DNA of 64,000 nucleotides from Neolewinella maritima. Its GTDB lineage: Bacteria > Bacteroidota > Bacteroidia > Chitinophagales > Saprospiraceae. Shown here in pieces: positions 25,213 to 33,829 of the stretch; the first letter of the stretch is position 1; each line of letters opens with the position of its first letter. The stretch lies in contig NZ_CAKLPZ010000001.1 of NCBI RefSeq assembly GCF_923081025.1, positions 1,178,001-1,242,000 on the forward strand. Reading direction: 5' to 3'. Under the pieces are notes generated by a model that saw nothing but the letters and a program-made list of their open reading frames with translations, did no database searches and was not told the DNA's origin. The position numbers and the translations under genes are program-made.

Positions 25213-25629
25213 ATGAAAGACATCTTCGATCTGCTGGGACGCATCCTGCTTTCGTTCATCTTCTTCTTCGAGGCCTACGACTACTTCGCCTTCGAGCAGC
25301 TGAACCGGCAGGCCATGACGATCTACGGCCTGACCTGGAACCAGGACTTCTTCCTCTACGGAGCGATCCTTCTGCTGGTGCTGGGCGGACTGATGATGCT
25401 ACTCGGCTACCGCATGCGCCTGGGTGCGGTACTGCTGCTCATCTACTGGGTGCCGCTGACCTTTGTCGTGCACGATTTCTGGACCGAGGCACCGGGGACC
25501 GAGGCGTACCGGCTACAGAGCCTGTTCTTTATGAAGAATCTGGCCATCATGGGCGGACTGATGCTGGCGGCTACGCACGTGAGTGGGCGGTACCGGCTGC
25601 GGCGGCTGTTTGCTACTACTCGGGTGTAG
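25213..25629 (+). CDS. DoxX-family membrane protein
   Basis: 138 residues from the ATG at 25213; a GTG one codon earlier is less likely given the promoter. Four hydrophobic helices are seen. LLGRILLSFIFFFEAYDYF and LGGLMMLLGYRMRLGAVLLLIYWVPLTFVVHDFW match the DoxX/DoxD-like layout. DoxX proteins are inner-membrane proteins tied to quinone redox or oxidative stress in some species, often without known function. It is a single gene, followed by a fragment of the dispersed palindromic repeat. Confidence 0.85.
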   Translation: MKDIFDLLGRILLSFIFFFEAYDYFAFEQLNRQAMTIYGLTWNQDFFLYGAILLLVLGGLMMLLGYRMRLGAVLLLIYWVPLTFVVHDFWTEAPGTEAYRLQSLFFMKNLAIMGGLMLAATHVSGRYRLRRLFATTRV

Positions 25630-25634
25630 GGTTG

Positions 25635-25681
25635 ACCACGGAGTACGCAGATTAAGGCACGGATTTATCACGGATTCAGCG
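25635..25681. repeat. Second, partial copy of the CACGGA/CAGATT intergenic repeat
   Basis: Contains CCACGGAG, CGCAGATTAAGGCACGGATT and ATCACGGATT, the same wording as the palindrome at 7728-7817. It also lies between convergent genes. It lacks the long perfect outer arms, so it looks like a decayed or half unit. Confidence 0.6.
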
Positions 25682-26449
25682 TCACTTTAACGAGGCTACG
25701 AACATAGCCATCATTTGTTTGAAGACGGGGTCGCTGAAGTCCTCTTCGATGATATCGACCATTTCGTCTATACCGTAGTCTACGGTAGCGAGTAGGCCGC
25801 GGCGGAGGTAGCGCTTGGTGCGCTTGAAAACGGGAGGGTGTACCTGCATGAGCTGGCGGCAGTGGGCTTCGGCGCGGGGCAGTACCTGTTCTACGTCGGC
25901 GGCCTCATCGACTAGTCCCAGGGGGATGGCATCTTTGGCGGTGTACATTTTGGCCTGCTGCACGTTCTTCCACGCCCGGGCCTCGCCGGTGTAGTAGGCA
26001 AATATGTCGCCCATCATTTTGGGAATCTGCAGGCTCATGTTGAACTCATTCATGCCTACGGTATGCTTGGGCCCCTGTGCCATGATGCGGTAGTCTGCCG
26101 TCAGGGCGATGATGGTGCCGCCGGCGGGCGCGAAGCCGGTGACGGCCGCCACGAGGGGTTTTTCGAAGCGGACCATGGTCTGCAGGGCCGACAGGTAGCT
26201 GGCGAAGAACTCGCGCAGTCCCTGCTCGTCGGAGGTAGCCAGCATCTTGACGTCCAGTCCGGCGCAGAAGCAATTGGGCTTGCCGGCTAGTACTACGCCG
26301 TCTACCGTGTCGTTTCCGTCCAAGTCCAGAAAAGCCGCTTCCAGGTCCTTGGAGAGCTGGGTATTGATGGCGTTGACGCGGCCGTTGTCGAGGGTGACGG
26401 TGGCCAATCGGTCGGTGACGGTGACCTGTAGAGTAGAGTAGGTGGGCAT
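25682..26449 (-). CDS. Enoyl-CoA hydratase/isomerase family protein
   Basis: 255 residues from the ATG at 26449 (MPTYSTLQVTVTD); an upstream reading to 26572 adds non-homologous residues. The crotonase fold is shown by ATVTLDNGRVNAINTQL, the oxyanion-hole segment KPNCFCAGLDVKML and FAPAGGTIIALTADYRIM. The usual catalytic Glu of hydratases in the second motif is not obvious (GFAPAGGTII), so isomerase or another crotonase activity is possible. It is divergent from hmgA, which suggests a role in CoA-ester breakdown near the tyrosine pathway, but that is inference. Confidence 0.88.
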   Translation of the reverse strand: MPTYSTLQVTVTDRLATVTLDNGRVNAINTQLSKDLEAAFLDLDGNDTVDGVVLAGKPNCFCAGLDVKMLATSDEQGLREFFASYLSALQTMVRFEKPLVAAVTGFAPAGGTIIALTADYRIMAQGPKHTVGMNEFNMSLQIPKMMGDIFAYYTGEARAWKNVQQAKMYTAKDAIPLGLVDEAADVEQVLPRAEAHCRQLMQVHPPVFKRTKRYLRRGLLATVDYGIDEMVDIIEEDFSDPVFKQMMAMFVASLK

Positions 26450-26588
26450 GCAGTAGCTTGAGTTGGAAATTTGGGCTAAGTTAGCTACATCCGTCCGACC
26501 GCTTAAGCCGTCCGACGGGTAGTGAATACCCCGCCCACCAACTTCCTCCACCGTACATTGTTGTCCTAGCAACGAAGCTCAACCGATC

Positions 26589-27755
26589 ATGCCCATTTAT
26601 CACCACCTCGGCCAACTGCCCCCCAAGCGCCACACCCAGTTCCGCAAACCCGACGGCGGACTCTACTACGAGCAGCTCTTCGGTACCGTCGGCTTCGACG
26701 GCATGTCGTCCCTTTTGTACCACATCGGCCGGCCCACCCAGGTCAAGCGGATCGTCGGCAAGACCGATCTCACCCCCGCCGTAGCCGAAGCAAAAACCAT
26801 CACGGCCCGCAAGTTGATCGGCTTCGATGTGGCTCCGCAGGACGACTTTCTGGCAGCGCGCAAGCCACTACTCGTCAATAGCAGCACGCAGATCGGCGTA
26901 GCCGCCCCGCGCCATTCCCTGCGCGACTACTTCTACAAAAACGCCGATGCCGACGAGCTGCTGTTCATCCACCGCGGTACTGGTACGCTGCGTACGCTGG
27001 TTGGAAACATTCCCTTCGAGTACGGCGACTACCTCGTCATCCCCCGCGGCATCATCTACCAGATCGACTTCGATACAGAGGACAACCGCATTCTTTACAC
27101 CGAGTCTACCGATCCCATCTACACCCCCAAGCGGTACCGCAACCACTTCGGACAACTGCTTGAGCACTCGCCCTTTACCGAGCGTGACTACAAGCTGCCG
27201 CGCGACCTGGAGACCCACGACGAGGAGGGTGAGTTCACGATCAAGATCAAGAAGCAGGGTATGCTGCACGAGCTGGTCTACGCCAGCCACCCCTTCGACG
27301 TGGTGGGCTGGGACGGCTACAATTTTCCCTACGGCTTCAGCATCCACAACTTCGAGCCCATCACCGGGCGGGTACACCAGCCGCCACCGGTACACCAGAC
27401 CTTCGAGACCAAGTCCTTCGTCGTCTGCTCCTTCTGTCCGCGGCTGTACGACTATCACCCCCTGGCCATCCCCGCGCCCTACAACCACTCTAACATCGAT
27501 TCCGACGAGGTGCTCTACTACGTCGATGGCGACTTTATGAGCCGCACCGGTATCGGTCCGGGCTACCTCACGTTGCACCCCGGCGGCATCCCCCACGGTC
27601 CCCACCCGGGTACCTACGAGGGCAGTATCGGCAAGACCGGCACGGAGGAACTGGCCGTCATGATCGACACCTTCCACCCCCTGCAGGTCACCGCCGAGGC
27701 CGCCAAGATCGACGACGGTAAGTACTACCAATCCTGGCTCGCCGATGCACATTGA
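26589..27755 (+). CDS. hmgA: Homogentisate 1,2-dioxygenase
   Basis: 388 residues, somewhat shorter than the mammalian enzyme (445), as in other Bacteroidota. The cupin core includes RGTGTLRTLVGNIPFEYGDYLVIPRG. The C-terminal half has PPPVHQTFETKSFVVCSFCPR, YYVDGDFMSR and LTLHPGGIPHGPHPG, which supply the His/Glu iron ligands. It opens the ring of homogentisate to maleylacetoacetate. The next gene, overlapping by 11 bp, is fumarylacetoacetase, so this is the tyrosine/phenylalanine breakdown operon. Maleylacetoacetate isomerase and hppD are not in the window. Confidence 0.95.
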   Translation: MPIYHHLGQLPPKRHTQFRKPDGGLYYEQLFGTVGFDGMSSLLYHIGRPTQVKRIVGKTDLTPAVAEAKTITARKLIGFDVAPQDDFLAARKPLLVNSSTQIGVAAPRHSLRDYFYKNADADELLFIHRGTGTLRTLVGNIPFEYGDYLVIPRGIIYQIDFDTEDNRILYTESTDPIYTPKRYRNHFGQLLEHSPFTERDYKLPRDLETHDEEGEFTIKIKKQGMLHELVYASHPFDVVGWDGYNFPYGFSIHNFEPITGRVHQPPPVHQTFETKSFVVCSFCPRLYDYHPLAIPAPYNHSNIDSDEVLYYVDGDFMSRTGIGPGYLTLHPGGIPHGPHPGTYEGSIGKTGTEELAVMIDTFHPLQVTAEAAKIDDGKYYQSWLADAH

Positions 27756-28929
27756 TATTCCCGCAGGCAGCGACTTCACCCTCGCCAACCTGCCCTTCGG
27801 CATCTTTTCCACGGCCGGCACCTCCCCCCGTGCGGGAATAGCGATCGGCGAGTCGATTCTCGACCTGGCCGCGCTGGCCAGCACAGGCTGCTTCGACTTC
27901 GACGCCAGCGTACTTTCCCGCCCCGTCCTGAACGACTTCATTGCCCTCGGTAAGCCGGTCACCAACGGGGCGCGCGCGCAGGTGCGGAGCTGGGTCCAGG
28001 AAGGGCCTTCTCCTATTCGACCGGAGCACCTAGTGCCCATGCAGGAGGCCCGACTCCACCTGCCCATCCGTATCGGTGACTACACCGACTTCTACTCCAG
28101 CATCGAGCACGCTACGAACGTCGGTCGCATGTTCCGCGACCCCGACAACGCCCTGCTACCCAACTGGCGCCACCTGCCGGTCGGCTACCACGGGCGGGCC
28201 TCTTCGATCGTGGTGAGTGGTGAGCCGATCCGCCGGCCGTGCGGACAGCTCCTACCCCAGGACGTACAGACCCCCGTATTTCAACCTACCGAGCGACTAG
28301 ATTTCGAGCTAGAGATGGCCTTTGTGATCGGTAGGGATTCGAAGCTCGGCACACCGGTACCCGTGGCGGAAGCCGAGGACTACATCTTCGGCTTAGCGCT
28401 CTTCAACGATTGGTCGGCCCGTGACATCCAGAAGTGGGAGTACGTGCCCCTCGGTCCGTTTCTGGGCAAGAGCTTTGCCTCCAGTATGGCCCCCTGGATC
28501 GTGCCCCTGGAAGCACTACAACCCTTCCGCCTTCCCGGCCCCGTGCAGCAGCCCCGCCCCCTGGAATATCTCCGTGACCCCGATAGCTATCGGAGCCCCG
28601 CCAACTACGACGTAGCGCTTACCGCGGCCATCAATGACCGTATCGTGTCCCGCTCCAACACCCGCCACCTGTACTGGTCTATGCCGCAGCAGATCGCCCA
28701 CCATACCAGCAACGGCTGCAATCTGCGCGTCGGTGATCTGATGGCAAGTGGCACGATCTCCGGTCCCGATGCCGGTTCGTACGGCTCCCTGCTGGAACTC
28801 ACCCAGAACGGCACGACCGGAAAATTCCTGCAGGACGGCGATACCGTAACACTATCCGCCCACGCCGGGGAGGGAGCTGCCCGCGTTGGCTTCGGACAGG
28901 TGAGCGGACGAATCGAGCCCGCGCAGTAA
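27745..28929 (+). CDS. fahA: Fumarylacetoacetase
   Basis: 394 residues. An SH3-like N-terminal domain (residues about 1-110) precedes the FAH beta-roll. DYTDFYSSIEHATNVGRMFRD carries the catalytic and metal residues, and LPVGYHGRASSIVVSG and DFELEMAFVIG hold further metal ligands. ALFNDWSARDIQKWEYVPLGPFLGKSF completes the metal site. It splits fumarylacetoacetate into fumarate and acetoacetate, the last step of tyrosine degradation. Translation is probably coupled to hmgA through the 11-bp overlap. Confidence 0.96.
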   Translation: MHIDIPAGSDFTLANLPFGIFSTAGTSPRAGIAIGESILDLAALASTGCFDFDASVLSRPVLNDFIALGKPVTNGARAQVRSWVQEGPSPIRPEHLVPMQEARLHLPIRIGDYTDFYSSIEHATNVGRMFRDPDNALLPNWRHLPVGYHGRASSIVVSGEPIRRPCGQLLPQDVQTPVFQPTERLDFELEMAFVIGRDSKLGTPVPVAEAEDYIFGLALFNDWSARDIQKWEYVPLGPFLGKSFASSMAPWIVPLEALQPFRLPGPVQQPRPLEYLRDPDSYRSPANYDVALTAAINDRIVSRSNTRHLYWSMPQQIAHHTSNGCNLRVGDLMASGTISGPDAGSYGSLLELTQNGTTGKFLQDGDTVTLSAHAGEGAARVGFGQVSGRIEPAQ

Positions 28930-28959
28930 CCGCACTACACTACGCCTTATAATCAACCC

Positions 28960-29820
28960 ATGATCTTAGACCCCAACGACCTATCCGCCGGCGACCTGTA
29001 CGGCTACTTGTCCACCGCCGTGGCGCCGCGTCCCATCGCCTTTGTCTCTACAGTGGATGCTAACGGACGGGTGAATCTGAGCCCCTTCAGCTACTTCAAT
29101 GTGTTCAGTACCCGGCCGCCCATCCTGGTGTTCTCACCCATTCGGCGGGGCCGCGACGGCAGTGCGAAGGATACGCTGAACAACGTACACGAGGTAGCCG
29201 AGGCCACCATCAGCATCGTGAACTACCCGATGGTGGAGCAGGTCTCGTTGACCAGTACGGAATATCCCACGGGGGTCAATGAGTTTGGCAAGGGGGGCTT
29301 TACCGAAGTAGCCAGCGAGGTCGTGCGGCCGCCCCGGGTGGGGGAGGCGCCAGTCTGCTTCGAGTGCCGCGTCAATGAAGTGATCGCCCTGGGGGAGGGT
29401 GGGGGAGCCGGTAACCTGGTCGTCTGCGAAGTGCTGCGCATCCATGTGCAGGAGGGCATGCTGGACGACGACGGCAAACTAGCTACCCGCAAACTCGACC
29501 TGGTGGCCCGCCTGGGGGGCAGCGACTACGCCCGCATCACGCCGGAGACACTATTCGAGATCCCCAAGCCGCTGCGCAACTGCGGCATGGGCATCGACCA
29601 ACTACCCGCGCACATCCGGCAGAGTACCGTACTGACCGGCAACAACCTCGGCCGCCTAGCCAATCAGGAGCAACTGCCGGATGCGGACACCATAAATCAG
29701 GTCCGCGATCTACCTGACGTACAGCGCGCACGCCGCCGCGGCACCGTACACTTGCACGAACTGGCCCAGGTCTACCTCCGGGAGGGCAGGGTAGTGGAGG
29801 CGCTGGCTATGCTGGTCTGA
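28960..29820 (+). CDS. Flavin reductase-like FMN-binding split-barrel protein
   Basis: 286 residues. The split-barrel marks are LYGYLSTAVAPRPIAFVSTVDANGRVNLSPFSYFN and PPILVFSPIRRGRDGSAKDTLNN, which bind FMN. About 80 extra residues at the C terminus are helical. Related proteins are NAD(P)H:flavin reductases or flavin-binding proteins of uncertain reaction. It follows fahA by 30 bp on the same strand, so it is likely part of the tyrosine operon; Bacteroidota tyrosine clusters often hold such a gene. Its exact role there is not known to me. Confidence 0.88.
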   Translation: MILDPNDLSAGDLYGYLSTAVAPRPIAFVSTVDANGRVNLSPFSYFNVFSTRPPILVFSPIRRGRDGSAKDTLNNVHEVAEATISIVNYPMVEQVSLTSTEYPTGVNEFGKGGFTEVASEVVRPPRVGEAPVCFECRVNEVIALGEGGGAGNLVVCEVLRIHVQEGMLDDDGKLATRKLDLVARLGGSDYARITPETLFEIPKPLRNCGMGIDQLPAHIRQSTVLTGNNLGRLANQEQLPDADTINQVRDLPDVQRARRRGTVHLHELAQVYLREGRVVEALAMLV

Positions 29821-29860
29821 CTGTTGCCCCCACGCTTTTCCTCACCGATAAACGTACTGT

Positions 29861-30304
29861 ATGCTTACCCTTGAAGACTTCACCCACCTACACGATTTCC
29901 CCGTCCTCTGGGGGGATATGGACTCCGCCAATCACGTCAACAATCTGGTCTACCTGCGGTGGGCGGAGTCGGTCCGAGTGGTCTACTTCGAGGCCATCGG
30001 GGTGGATATCAGCTTCGGTCCCGAGGGCGGCACGGGGGGTATTCTGGCCTGGCAGGACTGCAAGTACACCTTCCCCATGACCTACCCCGACACCGCCCGG
30101 GTAGGCGCGCGCACCATCGAGGTGCTCGAAGATCGCTTCATCATGCAGACGGCCATATTCAGCCAGCGGCACGGACGGCTGGCGGCGGTAACCAAGCAGG
30201 CTATCGTACCCTACGATTACGCCGGCTTGCGCAAGGTGCCGCTACCGGACGCCTGGATCGCCGGCATCAAGCGGGAGGACCAAACCGTACGCACCCATTC
30301 GTAG
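29861..30304 (+). CDS. Acyl-CoA thioesterase, hot-dog fold (4HBT family)
   Basis: 147 residues. VLWGDMDSANHVNNLVYLRWAESVRVVYFEAIG is the 4-hydroxybenzoyl-CoA thioesterase signature, with the catalytic Asp in WGDMD and the following HVNN helix. It is a soluble enzyme that hydrolyses acyl-CoA thioesters. It follows the flavin-reductase gene by 40 bp on the same strand and may belong to the hmgA operon. Substrate unknown. Confidence 0.9.
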   Translation: MLTLEDFTHLHDFPVLWGDMDSANHVNNLVYLRWAESVRVVYFEAIGVDISFGPEGGTGGILAWQDCKYTFPMTYPDTARVGARTIEVLEDRFIMQTAIFSQRHGRLAAVTKQAIVPYDYAGLRKVPLPDAWIAGIKREDQTVRTHS

Positions 30305-30344
30305 CAGCGGGCAACTTTTGGGTGCAGGGGGCGTACACCTCACC

Positions 30345-31397
30345 ATGATGCGAGGAATCTGGAGTTTGCTGCTACTACTGCTTGCGCTGAGTTGCGGATC
30401 GTCCACCAATGAGGTGCCGCGCGGCGAACGCTACCTGTACATCACCGATCTGCCCGGGCAGGGACCGCTACGCCACGCCGATGTACTGGAGCGGCGGGGG
30501 GACAAGGTAGCGATACGCAGTCTACTCGGATCGCGGGACACGACGATCAGCCTCACACCAGGCAGCACACTGAGTACACTGGCTACGGCGGGCGAGCTGA
30601 TCGCGCTGCGCGAAGTGGCTTCACCCCTCGATACCTCCTTCCTGACCTCCCACCCCTTCACCTACCGCTACCTGGGTGAAGCGTACTGGGCCAGCTTCGA
30701 GCCTACCTTCACCGGCTTTCCGGAGTACGCCCGTGCGGGTTCGCGCGATTTTGTAAATCACCTGATGGATTGGCAGGGTACGGGTCCTGGCCTGCAGTAC
30801 TCGGAGTACACCCTGCCGCTCACCGAGCCGCAACCCGTGCTGGTGTTAAGTGAGCGCAGGCGGAGTGAATACTTAGATAACGCGTTAGTACTAGTAGACA
30901 GCGTCGGTACGGAAGCCTTCAGCGGCCGGCTGATCGAAGGTGCCGAGGTGCATCCCGTGACCTTCGAGCGGGTCGCGGCGCCACCGCTGGACTACACCGC
31001 GGCGGCCTTCGTAGATGAAGTGAATGCCGGCTATTCGCGCAGCTTCCTGCTGGTGCCAGAACAGCGTAACCAGGAAGCAGCCTCCACCGTCGATGCCAAG
31101 CGCCTCCCCCGCCGCAGCCTGATCGACCCGGGCGATCTCGGTAATATCAGTGCCAGCTTCCTCGACGATGGTACGGTGATGTTCCTCTCCAACGACCATA
31201 TCGTACTACAGGGCAGTTACGTACTGGACCTCGACAAGGGCCTACTCACCGTAGCCGACGATACGGATGCGGCCTACCGGATCTTCGTCCACAACCGGGA
31301 GAGCATCACCTTTACGCTGCCCGTCTCCGTGGTGCAATTAGATGGAAATCGCTTGCTCGGCACGGATAATTACCTACGCATCGAAGTAGCCCCCTAG
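30345..31397 (+). CDS. Lipoprotein of unknown function
   Basis: 350 residues from the ATG at 30345; a second ATG follows at once. The signal peptide ends at a canonical lipobox (LALSC, then GSS), so it is an exported lipoprotein. The rest is beta-rich, with RGERYLYITDLPGQGPLRHADV, a central GEAYWASFEPTFTGFPEYARAG and a C-terminal NISASFLDDGTVMFLSNDH. I recognise no family. It lies 40 bp after the thioesterase gene and converges on a sugar isomerase-like gene. Confidence 0.7.
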   Translation: MMRGIWSLLLLLLALSCGSSTNEVPRGERYLYITDLPGQGPLRHADVLERRGDKVAIRSLLGSRDTTISLTPGSTLSTLATAGELIALREVASPLDTSFLTSHPFTYRYLGEAYWASFEPTFTGFPEYARAGSRDFVNHLMDWQGTGPGLQYSEYTLPLTEPQPVLVLSERRRSEYLDNALVLVDSVGTEAFSGRLIEGAEVHPVTFERVAAPPLDYTAAAFVDEVNAGYSRSFLLVPEQRNQEAASTVDAKRLPRRSLIDPGDLGNISASFLDDGTVMFLSNDHIVLQGSYVLDLDKGLLTVADDTDAAYRIFVHNRESITFTLPVSVVQLDGNRLLGTDNYLRIEVAP

Positions 31398-31402
31398 CCT
31401 GG

Positions 31403-32314
31403 CTACATGAACTGCCGTAGGTAGCGGTAACTCTGCCGCAGTGACCGGGTCCGATCCTCCAGACTCCCCTCGTAAGCGCGGTCTTCCACCTCCACGCATA
31501 CCGGTCCACTGTAGCCTACACTGCTCAGTACGCTGAAGAACTGCCCCCAGTCGACCTGCCCCAATCCGGGCAGCTTAGGGGTGTGCCAAAGATTAGGTGG
31601 GGCCATGCTGCCGTGACGGTCCAGCAGGTGCTGATCGACGCGCACATCCTTGGCGTGTACGTGCACCAGCCGGTCGCTAAAGTCCCGCAGAGGGGACAGG
31701 TAGTCCATACCTTGCCATACCATGTGGGAGGGGTCGTAATTGAGTCCGAAGCTGGCGGTCGGGAAGTCAGTAAACATCCGTTCCCAGATGGCTGGACTAG
31801 TAGCCAGGTTCTTGCCCCCGGGCCACTCGTCATCTGTAAAGAGCATCGGGCAATTCTCGATCCCAACCTGCACGCCCCGCGCTTCGGCGTGCTGCAGTAG
31901 CGGACCCCACACCTCCCGGAAGCGGGGCCAGTTGTCCTCCACGGATTTCTTGGGGTCGCGCCCGATGAACGAATTGGCCCGGTTTACCCCCAGGAGAGCG
32001 GCCGCGTCGATCACCTGGCGGAAGTGGTCGATGTACCGCTGCCCCTCTGCACGGTCTGCGACCAGCATATTGGGATAGTAGCTTAGTGCACTGATCGTCA
32101 CGCCATAAGACCGCGCCAGTTCTTGAAAACGTTGCACCTGCGGCCCCGCCAGATCGGTTACATCAATGTGGGTGACTCCGGCGTAGCGCCGCTCGGCCTT
32201 TCCCGGGGGCCAGCACATGAGCTCTACGCAGTCGTAGCCGATCTCGGCGGCCAGGCGGAAGACGTCCTCCAGCGACTGCTCCGGAAGAATGGCAGAAACG
32301 AATCCTAGTTGCAT
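31403..32314 (-). CDS. Sugar phosphate isomerase/epimerase family protein (xylose isomerase-like TIM barrel)
   Basis: 303 residues. The AP endonuclease-2/xylose-isomerase-like barrel is marked by [17 protein letters not shown], a metal Glu in [24 protein letters not shown] with the Asp/His pair, VHVHAKDV, and [12 protein letters not shown] near the end. Such proteins isomerise or epimerise sugars and related hydroxy-ketones; the substrate is not evident. No signal peptide is seen. TATATTGG on the minus strand at 32319-32326 lies 4 bp before the ATG and may be its -7 box. Confidence 0.88.
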   Translation of the reverse strand: MQLGFVSAILPEQSLEDVFRLAAEIGYDCVELMCWPPGKAERRYAGVTHIDVTDLAGPQVQRFQELARSYGVTISALSYYPNMLVADRAEGQRYIDHFRQVIDAAALLGVNRANSFIGRDPKKSVEDNWPRFREVWGPLLQHAEARGVQVGIENCPMLFTDDEWPGGKNLATSPAIWERMFTDFPTASFGLNYDPSHMVWQGMDYLSPLRDFSDRLVHVHAKDVRVDQHLLDRHGSMAPPNLWHTPKLPGLGQVDWGQFFSVLSSVGYSGPVCVEVEDRAYEGSLEDRTRSLRQSYRYLRQFM

Positions 32315-32371
32315 AGCTCCAATATAGGGCGGCAGGGCGCTATCCCAGGCTATTGGAGGTGCGGGGCTAGC

Positions 32372-32379
32372 TACCTTTA
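32372..32379 (+). promoter_or_regulatory. Candidate -7 element for the acetolactate-decarboxylase-like gene
   Basis: TACCTTTA, one change from TAnnTTTG, lies 40 bp before the ATG at 32420. Confidence 0.4.
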
Positions 32380-32419
32380 GCGGCCCGTGCCGTTCACCCG
32401 ATCACTCCCCCAGTCTGCC

Positions 32420-33139
32420 ATGAAATACTGCTCACTATTACTACTGCTACTCCTGACGGCCTGCGACCCCAACCGTCCGCCGCCGGGTCAGGCGATCACC
32501 TCCGATGCCGCGCTGTCCATCGCCGGTACCCAGCGGGCTACGCTGTACGACGGGCGAATCAGCGGATCCATCGACCTCAATACGATCGAAAATCTGGACG
32601 GACTCTACGGGCTCGGTCCGGCCGAATACCTGCGCGGAGCGGTTCTAGTATTTGACGGGAAGGGCTACCGGAGTCAGGTTACCGCTGCGGACGAGCTGCG
32701 CGTAGAAGAGACGCTGAGGGAAAGCCCGCCCTTCTTCGTCTACACCCACCAGCGTACCTGGAACGAATACACCGTGCCCTCCACGGTACGTAGCCTAAAG
32801 CAATTTACCGATTACCTGGACCAGCTCACCATCGGCGATCCGCGACCGTTCGCCTACCGGCTAGCCGGACCCGTGCGTACGGCCAAGCTGACCGTACTGA
32901 ACCTCAAAGAGGGGCTCAGTATCGAATCACCGGAGGAGGCCGAGCGCGGCCAGCTGACCCTTACGGTACAGGACCGGGAGGTGGATGTGCTTGGCTTTTT
33001 CAGCACTGCCCACCAGGGAGTGTTTACGGATCTCGACAGCTACACGCGCATGCACTTAATCACGCGGGAACGCGACGTGATGGGACGGCTGAGCGGGGTG
33101 ACCTTCGGGGAGGGAATGAAGCTGTTTCTACCGGAATAG
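32420..33139 (+). CDS. Acetolactate decarboxylase-like lipoprotein, metal site apparently lost
   Basis: 239 residues from the ATG at 32420. The signal peptide ends at lipobox LTAC (Cys15), so it is an exported lipoprotein. The body follows alpha-acetolactate decarboxylase in order: LDGLYGLGPAEYLRGAVLVF, FVYTHQRTWNEY, SLKQFTDYLDQL, FAYRLAGPV, VLGFFSTAHQGVF and SYTRMHLITRERDVMGR. In true enzymes the last segment reads HxH, then His 11 residues on, binding zinc. Here these positions are Arg210, His212 and Arg223. The catalytic Glu of the DGE motif also appears to be Ala (LRGAVL). Secretion and loss of ligands point to a changed function. Confidence 0.75.
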   Translation: MKYCSLLLLLLLTACDPNRPPPGQAITSDAALSIAGTQRATLYDGRISGSIDLNTIENLDGLYGLGPAEYLRGAVLVFDGKGYRSQVTAADELRVEETLRESPPFFVYTHQRTWNEYTVPSTVRSLKQFTDYLDQLTIGDPRPFAYRLAGPVRTAKLTVLNLKEGLSIESPEEAERGQLTLTVQDREVDVLGFFSTAHQGVFTDLDSYTRMHLITRERDVMGRLSGVTFGEGMKLFLPE

Positions 33140-33143
33140 TGGA

Positions 33144-33202
33144 CAGTTAACCAGCACGACGATATCCCAGTGGTGCCACCCCCGCGACCGCTGGACTAAC
33201 TG
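33144..33202. terminator. Imperfect inverted repeat between convergent genes
   Basis: CAGTTA-ACCAGC (from 33144) and GCTGG-AC-TAACTG (33190-33202) pair over most of their length and enclose a smaller GGTG/CACC hairpin. It may terminate both convergent genes; there is no T-run. Confidence 0.35.
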
Positions 33203-33203
33203 C

Positions 33204-33758
33204 TTACTTGGCCTCGATACGGTCGATGAGCACCTCGAAGTCCTGCTCCTTCTTATTGCCGATCAGGAACTGCACCTTGTGTACCATTCCTCCGGCAAAG
33301 TTCGGCACGTCGACCGGCTCACCGTGGTGCACCGCTTCCATATCCTCGAAAGGCACCTGCACCTGCTCCCACTCCCCGCTGGTCGGGACGCTGGCCTGGT
33401 AGTAGTAGTTCTGGTCTGGCTGCGATTTGACGCGCAGGGTATAGGGCTTGCCGTCCCCCTTGAGCCGCACGTTGAAGTGCTCCAGGCCCGACACATCTAC
33501 CGGCTGGTTGAGGGTGTGCAGGATGGAGGAGAAGCCCCCGTTGTTTTCCAGCGACACATGACCGTAAAACCGTAGGTGGCCGTGCTCGGTCATTTCGATC
33601 TGTCCGGCCGATACGCCGCCCATCACGGTATCGTCCTGCACCACCCAGCTCGTAGCCGGCGTGCCCTTGCGGAAGTCATAGATGGAGACGGGGTCGTTGG
33701 TCTGAGCGGGGGCCATGGCTAGAAGGATTACGGTAAGCAGAAGGAGCGTTGTGCGCAT
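33204..33758 (-). CDS. CIA30-family exported protein
   Basis: 184 residues with a signal peptide (MRTTLLLLTVILLAMAPAQT). The domain runs from YDFRKGTPATSWVVQDDTVMGGVSAGQIEM through GFSSILHTL to a C-terminal QFLIGNKKEQDFEVLIDRI. This is the galactose-binding-like fold of complex I intermediate-associated protein 30. Mitochondrial CIA30 helps assemble complex I, but secreted bacterial members have no established role. It converges on the acetolactate-decarboxylase-like gene. Confidence 0.88.
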   Translation of the reverse strand: MRTTLLLLTVILLAMAPAQTNDPVSIYDFRKGTPATSWVVQDDTVMGGVSAGQIEMTEHGHLRFYGHVSLENNGGFSSILHTLNQPVDVSGLEHFNVRLKGDGKPYTLRVKSQPDQNYYYQASVPTSGEWEQVQVPFEDMEAVHHGEPVDVPNFAGGMVHKVQFLIGNKKEQDFEVLIDRIEAK

Positions 33759-33829
33759 AGGTTCCTAACCCGAAGTACAGGGATGTTGTTCCCGTCCCGC
33801 AGGGGGGCGGGGCCACGCAGGTGCAGGGC

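Noticed and set aside
26868-28067. 399-codon open frame on the minus strand
   Set aside because: Antisense to hmgA and fahA, both with intact catalytic motifs; its product is repetitive Val/Gly/Leu text with no known domain.
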